NCBI RefSeq assembly: GCF_014268445.2
Contig: NZ_CP077089.1
Span: 2,597,501-2,661,500, forward strand
DNA: 64,000 nt
Direction of reading: 5' to 3'
DNA from: Pseudomonas tensinigenes
GTDB taxonomy: Bacteria; Pseudomonadota; Gammaproteobacteria; Pseudomonadales; Pseudomonadaceae
Numbering within the stretch: the first letter of the stretch is position 1; each line of letters starts with the position of its first letter. Under the pieces are notes generated by a model. That model searched no databases. It was given only the letters and a program-made list of their open reading frames with translations, and had not been told where the DNA came from. A program made the translations under genes and the position numbers. Below, in pieces: positions 16,647-23,913 of this stretch.

Positions 16647-17018
16647 ATGAAAAAACCAACACCCAACCCCCCAGAGTCAGACACCAACACCACATCCCCC
16701 TACGCCTCAGTCGACAGCAAAAAACTCCACGAAGCCGCCGACCGCGCCCTCGATTTCTACCTCAACCCAACCGCCCACATCATGTCCAGCGTCAACGAGC
16801 CGGAACCCATGTACTTCGCCAACCCCAGGTACAACACCGAATCCCTGCTCGCCAACGCCAGCGAAACCCTCGGCTCGGCCAGCGAAATGCTCATCAACTT
16901 CGCCGCCTCGCTGGAAACCTCACAGCGCAAAACCGCACTGGGCATCGCACAAGTCGTCATGCTGGGCGAACTGGCGGTGAATCAAGCGCTGGATCACGTC
17001 GAGCTGAAGGATGGCTGA
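16647..17018 (+). CDS. DUF6124/DUF3077-like small protein
   Basis: Protein of 123 residues, cytoplasmic by appearance: a polar Pro/Ser/Thr-rich start, then a mainly helical part (LHEAADRALDFYLNP, LLANASETLGSASEMLINFAASL, GIAQVVMLGELAVNQAL). It resembles a Pseudomonas-specific family of unknown function that I know as DUF6124/DUF3077. ATG 16647 is preceded by GAGAGA. The function is unknown; the long structured leader is a notable companion. Confidence 0.75.
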   Translation: MKKPTPNPPESDTNTTSPYASVDSKKLHEAADRALDFYLNPTAHIMSSVNEPEPMYFANPRYNTESLLANASETLGSASEMLINFAASLETSQRKTALGIAQVVMLGELAVNQALDHVELKDG

Positions 17019-17020
17019 TT

Positions 17021-17135
17021 GATCATTCCCACGCTCTGCGTGGGAATGCAGCCCTTGGCGCTCTGCGTCAAATTCGCAATTTGGAACGCGGAGCGTCCCG
17101 AGAGGCATTCCCACGCAGAGCGTGGGAACGATCAA
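17021..17135. repeat. Imperfect palindromic repeat, copy 1 (CACGCTCTGCGTGGGAA type)
   Basis: GATCATTCCCACGCTCTGCG opens and CGCAGAGCGTGGGAACGATC closes a 115-base inverted element, with an inner GCTCTGCGTC and ACGCGGAGCGTCCC. The same element occurs at 17400-17514 and 27438-27542. Confidence 0.85.
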
Positions 17136-17173
17136 GAACAGAGACAGGGTTTTACCCTCGGTCCGGAGGCACC

Positions 17174-17401
17174 ATGGATCCACTGTTTTCCACAACCGTT
17201 CAATATTTCGAAAGCGAAGAACAGGCCGCCAGCTACGACCGTTGGCTCTGTGCCAAAGTCCAGAAATCGCTCGAAGATCCGCGCCCCTGCATTCCGAATG
17301 AGCAGGTAATGGCAGATATGAAGGCATTGATGACGGAACGGCGAATCAAGCATGAAACTCAAGAGACGTTGCGCAAAGTAGACCCGGCGCTCCCACGTTG
17401 A
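17174..17401 (+). CDS. Orphan antitoxin-like 'stability determinant', copy 1
   Basis: Protein of 75 residues of the short RelB/StbD-like kind often named stability determinant: SEEQAASYDRWLCAKVQKSLEDPRPCIPNEQVMADMKALMTERR. The PHDEVMAE-type motif is present as PNEQVMAD. ATG follows CGGAGG. The C-terminus after residue 60 diverges from copy 2. No RelE/ParE toxin gene lies beside it. The stop codon overlaps the next palindromic repeat. Copies 1 and 2, each with its leading repeat, form a direct duplication of about 380 bp. Confidence 0.75.
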   Translation: MDPLFSTTVQYFESEEQAASYDRWLCAKVQKSLEDPRPCIPNEQVMADMKALMTERRIKHETQETLRKVDPALPR

Positions 17402-17514
17402 TCATTCCCACGCTCTGCGTGGGAATGCAGCCCCTGACGCTCTGCGTCAAATTCGTAATTTGGAACGCGGAGCGTCCCGAGAGGTATTCCCGCGCAGAGC
17501 GTGGGAACGATCAA
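17400..17514. repeat. Imperfect palindromic repeat, copy 2
   Basis: Same element as at 17021-17135, nearly identical. Its first bases contain the stop codon of the gene at 17174. Confidence 0.85.
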
Positions 17515-17553
17515 GAACAGAGACCGCGTTTTCACCCTCAGTCCGGAGGCACC

Positions 17554-17799
17554 ATGGATCCCCTGTTTTCCACAACCATTGCAGATTTCGAAAACGAAGA
17601 GCAGGCGGCCAGCTACGACCGCTGGTTCCGTGCCGAAGTCCAGAAGTCACTCGATGACCCGCGTCCGAACATTCCGCATGAGCAGGTAATGGCAGAGATC
17701 GAGGCATTGATGGAAAGGGTGCGGCGCAAGCAGGAGGCACTTGAGGCGTCTGACAACGATGAATCCTTGACCGTTCAGGAGTCATCAAAGATCAGGTAA
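17554..17799 (+). CDS. Orphan antitoxin-like 'stability determinant', copy 2
   Basis: Protein of 81 residues, about 75% identical by eye to the gene at 17174 over the first 60 residues (NEEQAASYDRWFRAEVQKSLDDPRPNIPHEQVMAEIEALM) and with an unrelated Ser/Glu-rich tail. It keeps the more typical IPHEQVMAE motif. The same CGGAGGCACC ribosome region precedes both copies. No toxin partner is seen. One copy may be free to diverge. Confidence 0.77.
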   Translation: MDPLFSTTIADFENEEQAASYDRWFRAEVQKSLDDPRPNIPHEQVMAEIEALMERVRRKQEALEASDNDESLTVQESSKIR

Positions 17800-17834
17800 C
17801 ATCGGTTGATTGTAATATTCAAAGGAGAGAAACG

Positions 17835-18341
17835 ATGGCAGGAAAGCCAGTCGCAAGGCTCGGAGACCCAGGGAGTCACGGCGGAAACATTTCCACTGGA
17901 TCAAGTCCTATTTTTGTTAATTCAATGCCCGTGGCATTGGTAGGAGATATCTATTCCTGTCCTCTTCACGGCAGCAACCCCATAACGACGGGCGCTCCCC
18001 ATGTTTTCGGTTTGGGGAAAGACGTTGGCCATGTTGGCTCCCAAACAGCATGCGGAGCGACGATTACTGCCGGATCACCCGACACCTTCGTCGGTGAGTC
18101 TGGTGGTGGCGCTTCCACTAGCTTCTTCTCGCAGTTTCTGAAAGAAAAGACTTTTGTCGAGTTTCAGTTGCTTAACGAAAAAGATGAGCCCATCGCCAAT
18201 GAGGCGTATGAACTGACGCTGCCGGATGGAACCTTGATGACTGGCGTCCTTGACGAAAATGGCTTTGTGCATGTTGCAAATATTCCTAGAGGGAGTTGCA
18301 GCATAAAGTTTCCGAAACTTGAAGATACGGAACATCTTTAA
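17835..18341 (+). CDS. PAAR-repeat protein (T6SS spike tip/adaptor)
   Basis: Protein of 168 residues. Residues 1-90 are a PAAR domain (GKPVARLGDPGSHGG, FVNSMPVALVGDIYSCPLHGSNPITTGAPHVF, GSQTACGATITAGSPDTFVG) with the conserved His and Cys residues of the zinc-binding tip. Residues about 110-168 form a short beta-rich extension (VEFQLLNEKDEPIANEAYELTLPDGTLMTGVLDENG). Such tails recruit cargo to the VgrG spike. AAGGAGA precedes ATG 17835, and TAATG couples it to the next gene. No other T6SS gene is in the window, so this is an orphan effector cassette. Confidence 0.9.
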   Translation: MAGKPVARLGDPGSHGGNISTGSSPIFVNSMPVALVGDIYSCPLHGSNPITTGAPHVFGLGKDVGHVGSQTACGATITAGSPDTFVGESGGGASTSFFSQFLKEKTFVEFQLLNEKDEPIANEAYELTLPDGTLMTGVLDENGFVHVANIPRGSCSIKFPKLEDTEHL

Positions 18342-19039
18342 TGGTTCAGCCTACTAAAACTAACAGCACCACACAGGCAGCAAAAAATACAGGCGCATCA
18401 GGAAAAACTACAAAGACTAATCAGGTAGTCGTGTCAGGTGCCTATATGGAAATACTGGTTGGTGGTCCCTATACCCGCGATAAAGAAGAGCATCCTTTCG
18501 GGCACGCAGCTTTACACGTGGTGGTTGGTAGCAAAGACATCACCTACGATTTTGGTCGTTATGGCAAAACATGGGGAACCTTCGATAGCGAGGGGGAGGG
18601 TGTGTTGAATGTTTGGACGTCCTTCAAAACGTATATCTCTGGTGAGAATAGTTTGGGGCGTACAACAACTGGTTTTGTTTATTTTTTGGATAATGCTAAG
18701 GCTGAGGCTGTTATCGCCCATTTCGACGGTATTGTCGCTCAACAAAAAGAACAGAGAAGAAAGACAGCGTCGTCAGCACGTTACGTCCTGCCTTCAAACT
18801 ATCATCCAACTACGAATAACTGCACAACCGTAACAATTGCAGGAGCAAAAGTTTCGGGTAAGCCAATTGTGCATAATCCGGCGAAATATAATGAGATGCG
18901 CGGTCTTTCTTTCATTGAAAGACAGGCAGCGCGTACGCAAAGTAGTCCGCAGGACGGAATTTTTATGCCAGCGGATTTGCAAGCCATGCTCGAAGCGAAT
19001 ACCGAGGCACCTTATGATAAGAAAAATGTTTACAAATAG
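18341..19039 (+). CDS. Putative T6SS effector, permuted papain-like fold
   Basis: Protein of 232 residues, polar at the N-terminus (a Thr/Lys/Ser-rich 30-residue tail). The motif GHAALHVVVGSKDITYDFGRYG supplies a candidate catalytic His, and the later PTTNNCTTVTIAG a candidate catalytic Cys. A His-before-Cys order is that of permuted NlpC/P60 (LRAT/YiiX-like) enzymes that cut peptidoglycan peptides or lipids. It is coupled to the PAAR gene and followed by a membrane-anchored putative immunity protein, which suggests a periplasmic target. Its base composition is far more AT-rich than the neighbours, a sign of transfer. The fold assignment is my inference. Confidence 0.6.
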   Translation: MVQPTKTNSTTQAAKNTGASGKTTKTNQVVVSGAYMEILVGGPYTRDKEEHPFGHAALHVVVGSKDITYDFGRYGKTWGTFDSEGEGVLNVWTSFKTYISGENSLGRTTTGFVYFLDNAKAEAVIAHFDGIVAQQKEQRRKTASSARYVLPSNYHPTTNNCTTVTIAGAKVSGKPIVHNPAKYNEMRGLSFIERQAARTQSSPQDGIFMPADLQAMLEANTEAPYDKKNVYK

Positions 19040-19490
19040 GCGACTTGGCCTTTGGCTGGTGGCAGTTTTATCCGTAAATGCGATTTTTTTGGCTTTTCTG
19101 ATTTCTGATGATATTGCGAAGGGGCACGATATGAAAATGATCAAAACTAAAGAACCGTTGCTTATCGAAGGTCCAAATGGCGACGATAATTTCTATGTCC
19201 TGCCTCTGGGCACTACGCTCTACCACGATAAAAGCTTTCCTGAAGGTCACGATCGTTATGTGGTGTATCTGAATCATAAAGGCGCGATTGCTCACGAAGA
19301 AGTGCCCATGAAGCCTGAGTATGGTGGTTCTTTTATTGATCCGCTCTGGCTGGCAAATGTGGATGCAGATACTTTGAAAGAAATTTTCAAGCGTTTTCCG
19401 CTTTCCAAAAAAGATATCGCTGCCGCCATTAAGGCCAATGAATTAACCAAGGATGATCTGGCCGACATTATTCGTTCAATGCCAGATTGA
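19026..19490 (+). CDS. Putative immunity protein, membrane-anchored
   Basis: Protein of 154 residues with one N-terminal hydrophobic helix (LGLWLVAVLSVNAIFLAFLI) and a periplasmic domain. I chose ATG 19026, which overlaps the end of the effector gene by 14 bases; an upstream in-frame extension to 18837 is only a shadow of the effector. Position, small size, export and AT-richness fit a cognate immunity protein. I recognise no family. Confidence 0.6.
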   Translation: MFTNRRLGLWLVAVLSVNAIFLAFLISDDIAKGHDMKMIKTKEPLLIEGPNGDDNFYVLPLGTTLYHDKSFPEGHDRYVVYLNHKGAIAHEEVPMKPEYGGSFIDPLWLANVDADTLKEIFKRFPLSKKDIAAAIKANELTKDDLADIIRSMPD

Positions 19491-19498
19491 TCGACTAT

Positions 19499-19572
19499 GA
19501 GCTGCCGAAGGCTGCGATCTTCTGATCTTCAATAGCAAAATCAAAAGATCGTAGCCTTTGACAGCTCCTGCA
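19499..19572. repeat. Degenerate palindromic repeat (GCTGCCG-AGGCTGCGATC type)
   Basis: A decayed copy of the perfect inverted repeats at 35522 and 60960: GAGCTGCCGAAGGCTGCGAT on the left, GATCGTAGCCTTTGACAGCT on the right. Confidence 0.7.
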
Positions 19573-19578
19573 TAGGCC

Positions 19579-19615
19579 AAAAAAAACCGCGACCCCCCTC
19601 ACCAGAGAATCGCGG
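19579..19615 (-). terminator. Rho-independent terminator of the curli-subunit operon
   Basis: On the minus strand, arms CCGCGA (19615-19610) and TCGCGG (19592-19587) are followed by eight T residues. It lies 18 bases beyond the csgA stop. Confidence 0.8.
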
Positions 19616-19632
19616 CCCATCAACACCCAACC

Positions 19633-21084
19633 CTACTGCTGCAACACCGTCGCCTGGTTAGCCGACCCGAACTGCTGAATATTCGCCGTCTGCGTAACCC
19701 CACTCTGATCGACATTGGCAATGTTCCCCGTGCCGCCCTGGGTCACATACGCCACGTTCATCGTATCCGCCTGTTTAACAGTGATCATGTTGTCGCTGCC
19801 ATACAACTGCGCGGTATACGCCTGGTTGCCAGTCCCGGATTGATCGAACTCAGCACTGTTACCCGTGCCATTCGAAGAACCCTGAATCAGGTTGCCCGTC
19901 CCGCGCTGATCCGAGATCAGAATGTTGTCGCTACCATTCTGATCAAAGTACAGCTCGTTATACGACTCAGCCTGACTGACCGTGGTCTTGTTGCCCGTCC
20001 CGGTCTGATGCGTGGTCATGACTTGCCCAACGCCATCCTGAGTGAAGCTGGCGATGTTGCCATTGCCCGCCTGAGTAACGGTCGCACGCTGGCCGCTGCC
20101 GAACTGGCCGCCGGATTGCGGGCCTTTCCAGTTGCTGGCGTAGACCTTGTTGTCGTTGCCCACGGACGTGGCGTTGAGCACGTGGCTGTCGCCGTTCTGG
20201 TAGGTGAAGTGCACGTTGCCATTACCCACCTGATAGAGCGCCAGTGTCGAGTTGACCGCTTCGAACTGGTCGGCGTAGATCGCGTTGCTGTTGCCGACCT
20301 GGGTGACGGCGGCGGTGTTGTTTTCGCCGAAGCTTTGGTCGACCACGGTTTCGTTGCTGTCGCCGTACTGGTTGACGGTGGCTTGGCTGGCCAGTTGCGC
20401 GTCCTGCCAGATTTCCGTGCCGTTGAGGTTGCCGAACTGGTTGATGCTGATGTTGCCGCCGGTGCCGTTGCGCTGGTCACCGTAGGCGTAGTTGCCTTCG
20501 CCGGCCTGGTTGATGCCGATCTGGCCGCCGTTGTGCAGCACTTGTTCGGCGGTGCCGTAGTTGGCGGTACCGTATTGGGTAATCACTGAACTGTTGCCGC
20601 TGCCTTCATAAAGTTGCTCGATGTTGGCTTCGTTACTGTCGCCGAACTGGAAGGTTTTGCCTTCGCTGCCGTTCTGCGAGTCCTGATAGATGAACGAGAA
20701 GTTGCCGGTGCCTTGCTGCTGTTGCAGCGCGTTGTTCGGTGAGCCGAAGCCCAGCGACTGGCTGGCGTGGGCGGTGTTGAAGGCGCCGACTTGTTGCTGG
20801 GTGATGGTGGCGTTGTCTTCGTAAAGCTGTTCCGCGTAACCGGCGTTGTAGTCGCCGACCGCGTCCTGGGTGATCACGCTGGTGGCGTGGTCTTGCACGG
20901 CGGCGGCGTCGTTGCCCTGGCCCAGTTGAGTCTGGGTGGCGGTGCTGAACGGCGCCTGGGTCTGTTTCACGTCGGCGATGTTGGCGGTGCCGACCTGGCT
21001 TTGGTTGGACAGGCTGTCGTCGGCCATCGCCTGGGCACTGATCATGACCAGGATGGCGGCGGTGAGGGGCGTCAGTTTGAACAT
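19633..21084 (-). CDS. csgA: Very long CsgA-like major curlin
   Basis: Exported amyloid subunit of 483 residues against about 150 in E. coli CsgA. The signal peptide ends AMA. The mature protein is built almost entirely of roughly 22-residue curlin repeats, on the order of 20, with the pattern Q-x-G-x-x-N-x-A-x-x-x-Q: for example ATVTQAGNGNIASFTQDGVG and TVNQYGDSNETVVDQSFG. Repeats in the middle are less regular. The protein ends with the amyloid-type QFGSANQATVLQQ. GGAGA precedes the start. It is the last gene of the operon after csgB, and its export genes are at 13729-15439. Confidence 0.9.
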   Translation of the reverse strand: MFKLTPLTAAILVMISAQAMADDSLSNQSQVGTANIADVKQTQAPFSTATQTQLGQGNDAAAVQDHATSVITQDAVGDYNAGYAEQLYEDNATITQQQVGAFNTAHASQSLGFGSPNNALQQQQGTGNFSFIYQDSQNGSEGKTFQFGDSNEANIEQLYEGSGNSSVITQYGTANYGTAEQVLHNGGQIGINQAGEGNYAYGDQRNGTGGNISINQFGNLNGTEIWQDAQLASQATVNQYGDSNETVVDQSFGENNTAAVTQVGNSNAIYADQFEAVNSTLALYQVGNGNVHFTYQNGDSHVLNATSVGNDNKVYASNWKGPQSGGQFGSGQRATVTQAGNGNIASFTQDGVGQVMTTHQTGTGNKTTVSQAESYNELYFDQNGSDNILISDQRGTGNLIQGSSNGTGNSAEFDQSGTGNQAYTAQLYGSDNMITVKQADTMNVAYVTQGGTGNIANVDQSGVTQTANIQQFGSANQATVLQQ

Positions 21085-21111
21085 GATGAACTCTCCGATG
21101 ATTGGCAGTGC

Positions 21112-21576
21112 TTAGCGATATTGCTTGACCGAAACGCTCATGCCGTTGCCCGACTGGGTCACGGCGCTTTGCAGCCCCGCGCCGGCCTGCTCGATGCTGG
21201 CGTCGTTGTTGTTGCCGTTTTGCGAAATCTGCGCGCGGTTATGGCTGCCGTTCTGGGTGATGGAGGCGGCGTTGCCGGAACCGTTCTGGTTGATCAGCGC
21301 CATCAGGTCGCTGCCCTGTTGCAGGATGTACGCTTCCTGATTGCTGCCCGACTGCACGATCTGCCCGAGCAGCGACTGACCGTTCTGTTGCAGCAGGGCG
21401 ACGTTGGCCTGGCCGAGCTGGTCGATCAGGGCTTGCTGACCCACCGGTGGGGGCAGTTCGCCGAGGTCGCTGCTGGTTGGGGCCAGGTCGTCGTTGTCCA
21501 TCAGGTCGTCGGCACGCACGCCTGCACTGCTGCACAGCAGGAGCAGGCAAAGCAGGGCGGCGGTCGGCGTGTTCAT
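21112..21576 (-). CDS. csgB: CsgB-like curlin nucleator
   Basis: Exported protein of 154 residues. A signal peptide ends VRA, followed by an acidic linker (DDLMDNDDLAP) and then five curlin-type repeats (QLGQANVALLQQNGQ, QSGSNQEAYILQQGS, QNGSGNAASITQNGS, QNGNNNDASIEQAGA, QSGNGMSVSVKQYR). The basic end VSVKQYR is typical of CsgB, whose last repeat anchors the nucleator. It lies 27 bases upstream of csgA. Confidence 0.9.
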   Translation of the reverse strand: MNTPTAALLCLLLLCSSAGVRADDLMDNDDLAPTSSDLGELPPPVGQQALIDQLGQANVALLQQNGQSLLGQIVQSGSNQEAYILQQGSDLMALINQNGSGNAASITQNGSHNRAQISQNGNNNDASIEQAGAGLQSAVTQSGNGMSVSVKQYR

Positions 21577-21616
21577 GGCGAAAATCCTGTGTGGCGTTAT
21601 CCGGTTGAGAACCGTG

Positions 21617-21642
21617 CCCCAGCCACCCGAAAGTGGCTGGGG
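21617..21642 (-). promoter_or_regulatory. Perfect 10-bp intercistronic stem-loop before csgB
   Basis: CCCCAGCCAC and GTGGCTGGGG surround a 6-base loop between the 742-residue protein gene and csgB. No T-run follows, so it is more likely an RNA-stability or processing element that separates expression of csgBA from the upstream genes. Confidence 0.5.
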
Positions 21643-21649
21643 ATCTGGC

Positions 21650-23878
21650 CTACAGCGTGGTCACCGAGACCGTGCGCACGGTGCCCTGAGACGAGCGGAT
21701 CGTCGCGGTCGGGTTGGCCGATGGCACCACCAGCGTGTTGTTTAGCGTCAGCCGCCAGCGTCCGGTCAACGGCACCGTGGTGGTGCCAAGGGTGACCAGC
21801 CCGGAAGGGGTGGTGACCTGCACGGTGATGGTGTTGCCGGTGGTCACTGACGAGGTGCCGGTGAAGTCCCAGTTGAAGCGTCCGCCGGAGCGTGCCTGCA
21901 CCGTCGACGCGGTGACGGCGAACGTTTCTGCTGCTGGCCGTGGCGAGACTTGCACCGTGACCGTGGCCGGCGTCGACAGGGCACCGAAGGCGTCCCGGGC
22001 GATGTAGGTGAAGGTCGTGGTGAACGCCGTGGTGACGGTGGCCGGTGGGGTGTAGGTGATCACCGTGCCGTCAGTGCTGACCGTGCCGCGTCCGGCGGCG
22101 GGTTGGGTCAGACTGTTGACGGCCAGCGGCACGTTGCCTTCCGGATCGGTGTCGTTGGCCAGCACGTTGATCGGGATCGCTACGCCCAGAGTGGCGACGC
22201 TGTCGGCGACGGCGGTCGGTGCCTGGTTGGGCGCGACGGTGATGGTTACGGTCGCCGGGTTGGCCGAGGCCAGGCCTTTGGCGTCCTGCGCTTTGTAGGT
22301 GAAGGTGGTGGTCAGTGGCGCGTTGACTACCGCTGGCGGCGTGTAGACCACCGATGTGGTGCCGTTGAGCGCGACGGTGCCTTGACCAGCGGCCGGTTGA
22401 GTCAACGCGGTGATGCCCAGTGGGTTGTTGCCATCGGGATCGCTGTCGTTGGTCAACAGACTGAGGGTGATCGGCACGCCGAAGCTGGTGCTGCCGCTGT
22501 CGGCGTTGGTCATCGGCGCCTGGTTTTCACCCGTGTCCGGCGCGCTGCCGACCACCACGACCGCTTCGGTGTCACCACCGCCAGCGGCAGATTTCACCGT
22601 CACGGTGGCCGGTGGCTGAGTCAGGTCGGCGACGGTGATGCGCTGCAGAGTGCCGGTTTTCGACAGACGCCCGTAGCCCTGGGCAACCATGTCGGGGATC
22701 GCCACTTCATCGCTCGATGTCGCTTCGATCAGCAGGCTGTGGTTGGCCCAGTTGTAGCGCGCGGTCTGCACTTTCACCACGTCGGTGAGCTTGGCCGATA
22801 CGGCCGTCGGACGCGTGGTGCCGGCGGGGTTGGTGGCGGTCACGACGACTACCGGAGGTACCGCGCCAGTGCCCAAGCGGTGGCCGAAGAACAGACCATT
22901 GTTGTCACCCAGCAGACTGGTCTGGCACGGCGTTGGCGGTGGGCCGGGCAGCAGCGCCACGGTTTCGCGGAAGCACAGGGTCGAGCTGTTGCTTGCCTTG
23001 GCAAACACTTCGGCACGCACGCCAGCGGCGGTGCGGCGATAGGTGGCGCGGTCGATTTCCACCTGGGTCTGCTGACGGTTGTCGAGCACTTTGCCGGACA
23101 GGCTGAACACGCTTGACTGGATCGTCCCGGCAGGCCCGGTGATGCGCAGGAAGTTGGTGTTGAACGGGCTGCCGGTCACCGCTTCGTTGAGGTTGGGGTC
23201 ACCAACGAAAGTTTCCGTGGCGCCGGTGTCCGGGTTTACTTCGGTGTACGGGCCGTTGACGCTGCGCAGGAACGGTCCGATGGCGCCATTGACGGCACCG
23301 GTGAAATTGCCCGGTGCGCCGATGCCGATGTCGCGGGTGATATTGATCGCGCGGCGTCCGGGTGCGGTGACATTGACCGTCTCGACGCCATACGGGTGAG
23401 TGATCGTATAGGTGCCGGCAACGGGTACGTTCACCCGGATGCGAATCCGCGCAAAGCTTTGCTGATCACCATCGGCCGGATTTTCCGAGGCGAATGCCGC
23501 TTCGATCCCGGCGACATAGGCGTCCACACCATAACCGGCAGCGTTGTCGGCAATCGTGGTTTCAGCCAGGAACCAGAAGGCTTCCGGCGGCCAGTTGTCT
23601 GGGAAAATCATCGGCTGGGCATCATCGTAGATACCCGGCTCGGCGAGCAGAATGCACATGTAGGCCGGTGGCACGCTGGCCGCCACTCGCGAGCTGGCGG
23701 CGCGCGACTGACAGAGCTCCATCGATAGCTGATTTTCGTCCTGATACCACATCGGGAATTTCCCGGTGGCGAAGGTGTAGGGGCCGGGGTCGACGGCGGC
23801 GAGTTGCGCATAGGCACTGCCGGTCAGCGAGAGAGCGAGCCCGAGCGCGTTGAGCGCAAAGCGTGGCCACTTGTTCAT
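21650..23878 (-). CDS. Large exported curli-linked protein with Ig-like repeats
   Basis: Protein of 742 residues. A signal peptide ends AYA. Residues about 20-440 form a domain shared with the neighbouring gene at 23914 (AAVDPGPYTFATGKFPMWYQD, PAYMCILLAEPGIYDDAQPM, FPDNWPPEAFWF, DIGIGAPGNFTGAVNG, IGPFLRSVNGPYTEVNP, GDPNLNEAVTGSPFNTN). It contains paired Cys residues. Two tandem Ig/cadherin-like domains follow (each NQAP, then LTNDSDPDG or LANDTDPEG, TQPAAG-GTV, YTPPA, TFTYxAxDAxG), then a third beta-rich C-terminal domain. ATG 23878 has AGGAGG; an earlier in-frame GTG at 23917 is unlikely. The family is unknown to me. Its position before csgB suggests a matrix or fibre-associated surface protein. 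Confidence 0.75.
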   Translation of the reverse strand: MNKWPRFALNALGLALSLTGSAYAQLAAVDPGPYTFATGKFPMWYQDENQLSMELCQSRAASSRVAASVPPAYMCILLAEPGIYDDAQPMIFPDNWPPEAFWFLAETTIADNAAGYGVDAYVAGIEAAFASENPADGDQQSFARIRIRVNVPVAGTYTITHPYGVETVNVTAPGRRAINITRDIGIGAPGNFTGAVNGAIGPFLRSVNGPYTEVNPDTGATETFVGDPNLNEAVTGSPFNTNFLRITGPAGTIQSSVFSLSGKVLDNRQQTQVEIDRATYRRTAAGVRAEVFAKASNSSTLCFRETVALLPGPPPTPCQTSLLGDNNGLFFGHRLGTGAVPPVVVVTATNPAGTTRPTAVSAKLTDVVKVQTARYNWANHSLLIEATSSDEVAIPDMVAQGYGRLSKTGTLQRITVADLTQPPATVTVKSAAGGGDTEAVVVVGSAPDTGENQAPMTNADSGSTSFGVPITLSLLTNDSDPDGNNPLGITALTQPAAGQGTVALNGTTSVVYTPPAVVNAPLTTTFTYKAQDAKGLASANPATVTITVAPNQAPTAVADSVATLGVAIPINVLANDTDPEGNVPLAVNSLTQPAAGRGTVSTDGTVITYTPPATVTTAFTTTFTYIARDAFGALSTPATVTVQVSPRPAAETFAVTASTVQARSGGRFNWDFTGTSSVTTGNTITVQVTTPSGLVTLGTTTVPLTGRWRLTLNNTLVVPSANPTATIRSSQGTVRTVSVTTL

Positions 23879-23913
23879 GATGCCTCCTGATGCGGATCTG
23901 GGCATGTGAGCGT

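Noticed and set aside
16322..17401. Open frame of 359 codons running across the leader, the DUF6124-like gene and a repeat
   Set aside because: Out of frame with two better-supported genes and crosses a palindromic repeat; composition is abnormal (long RQ/PR runs).
19840..20589. Open frame of 249 codons opposite csgA
   Set aside because: Its Val/Ala/Asp-rich translation mirrors the curlin repeats on the other strand.
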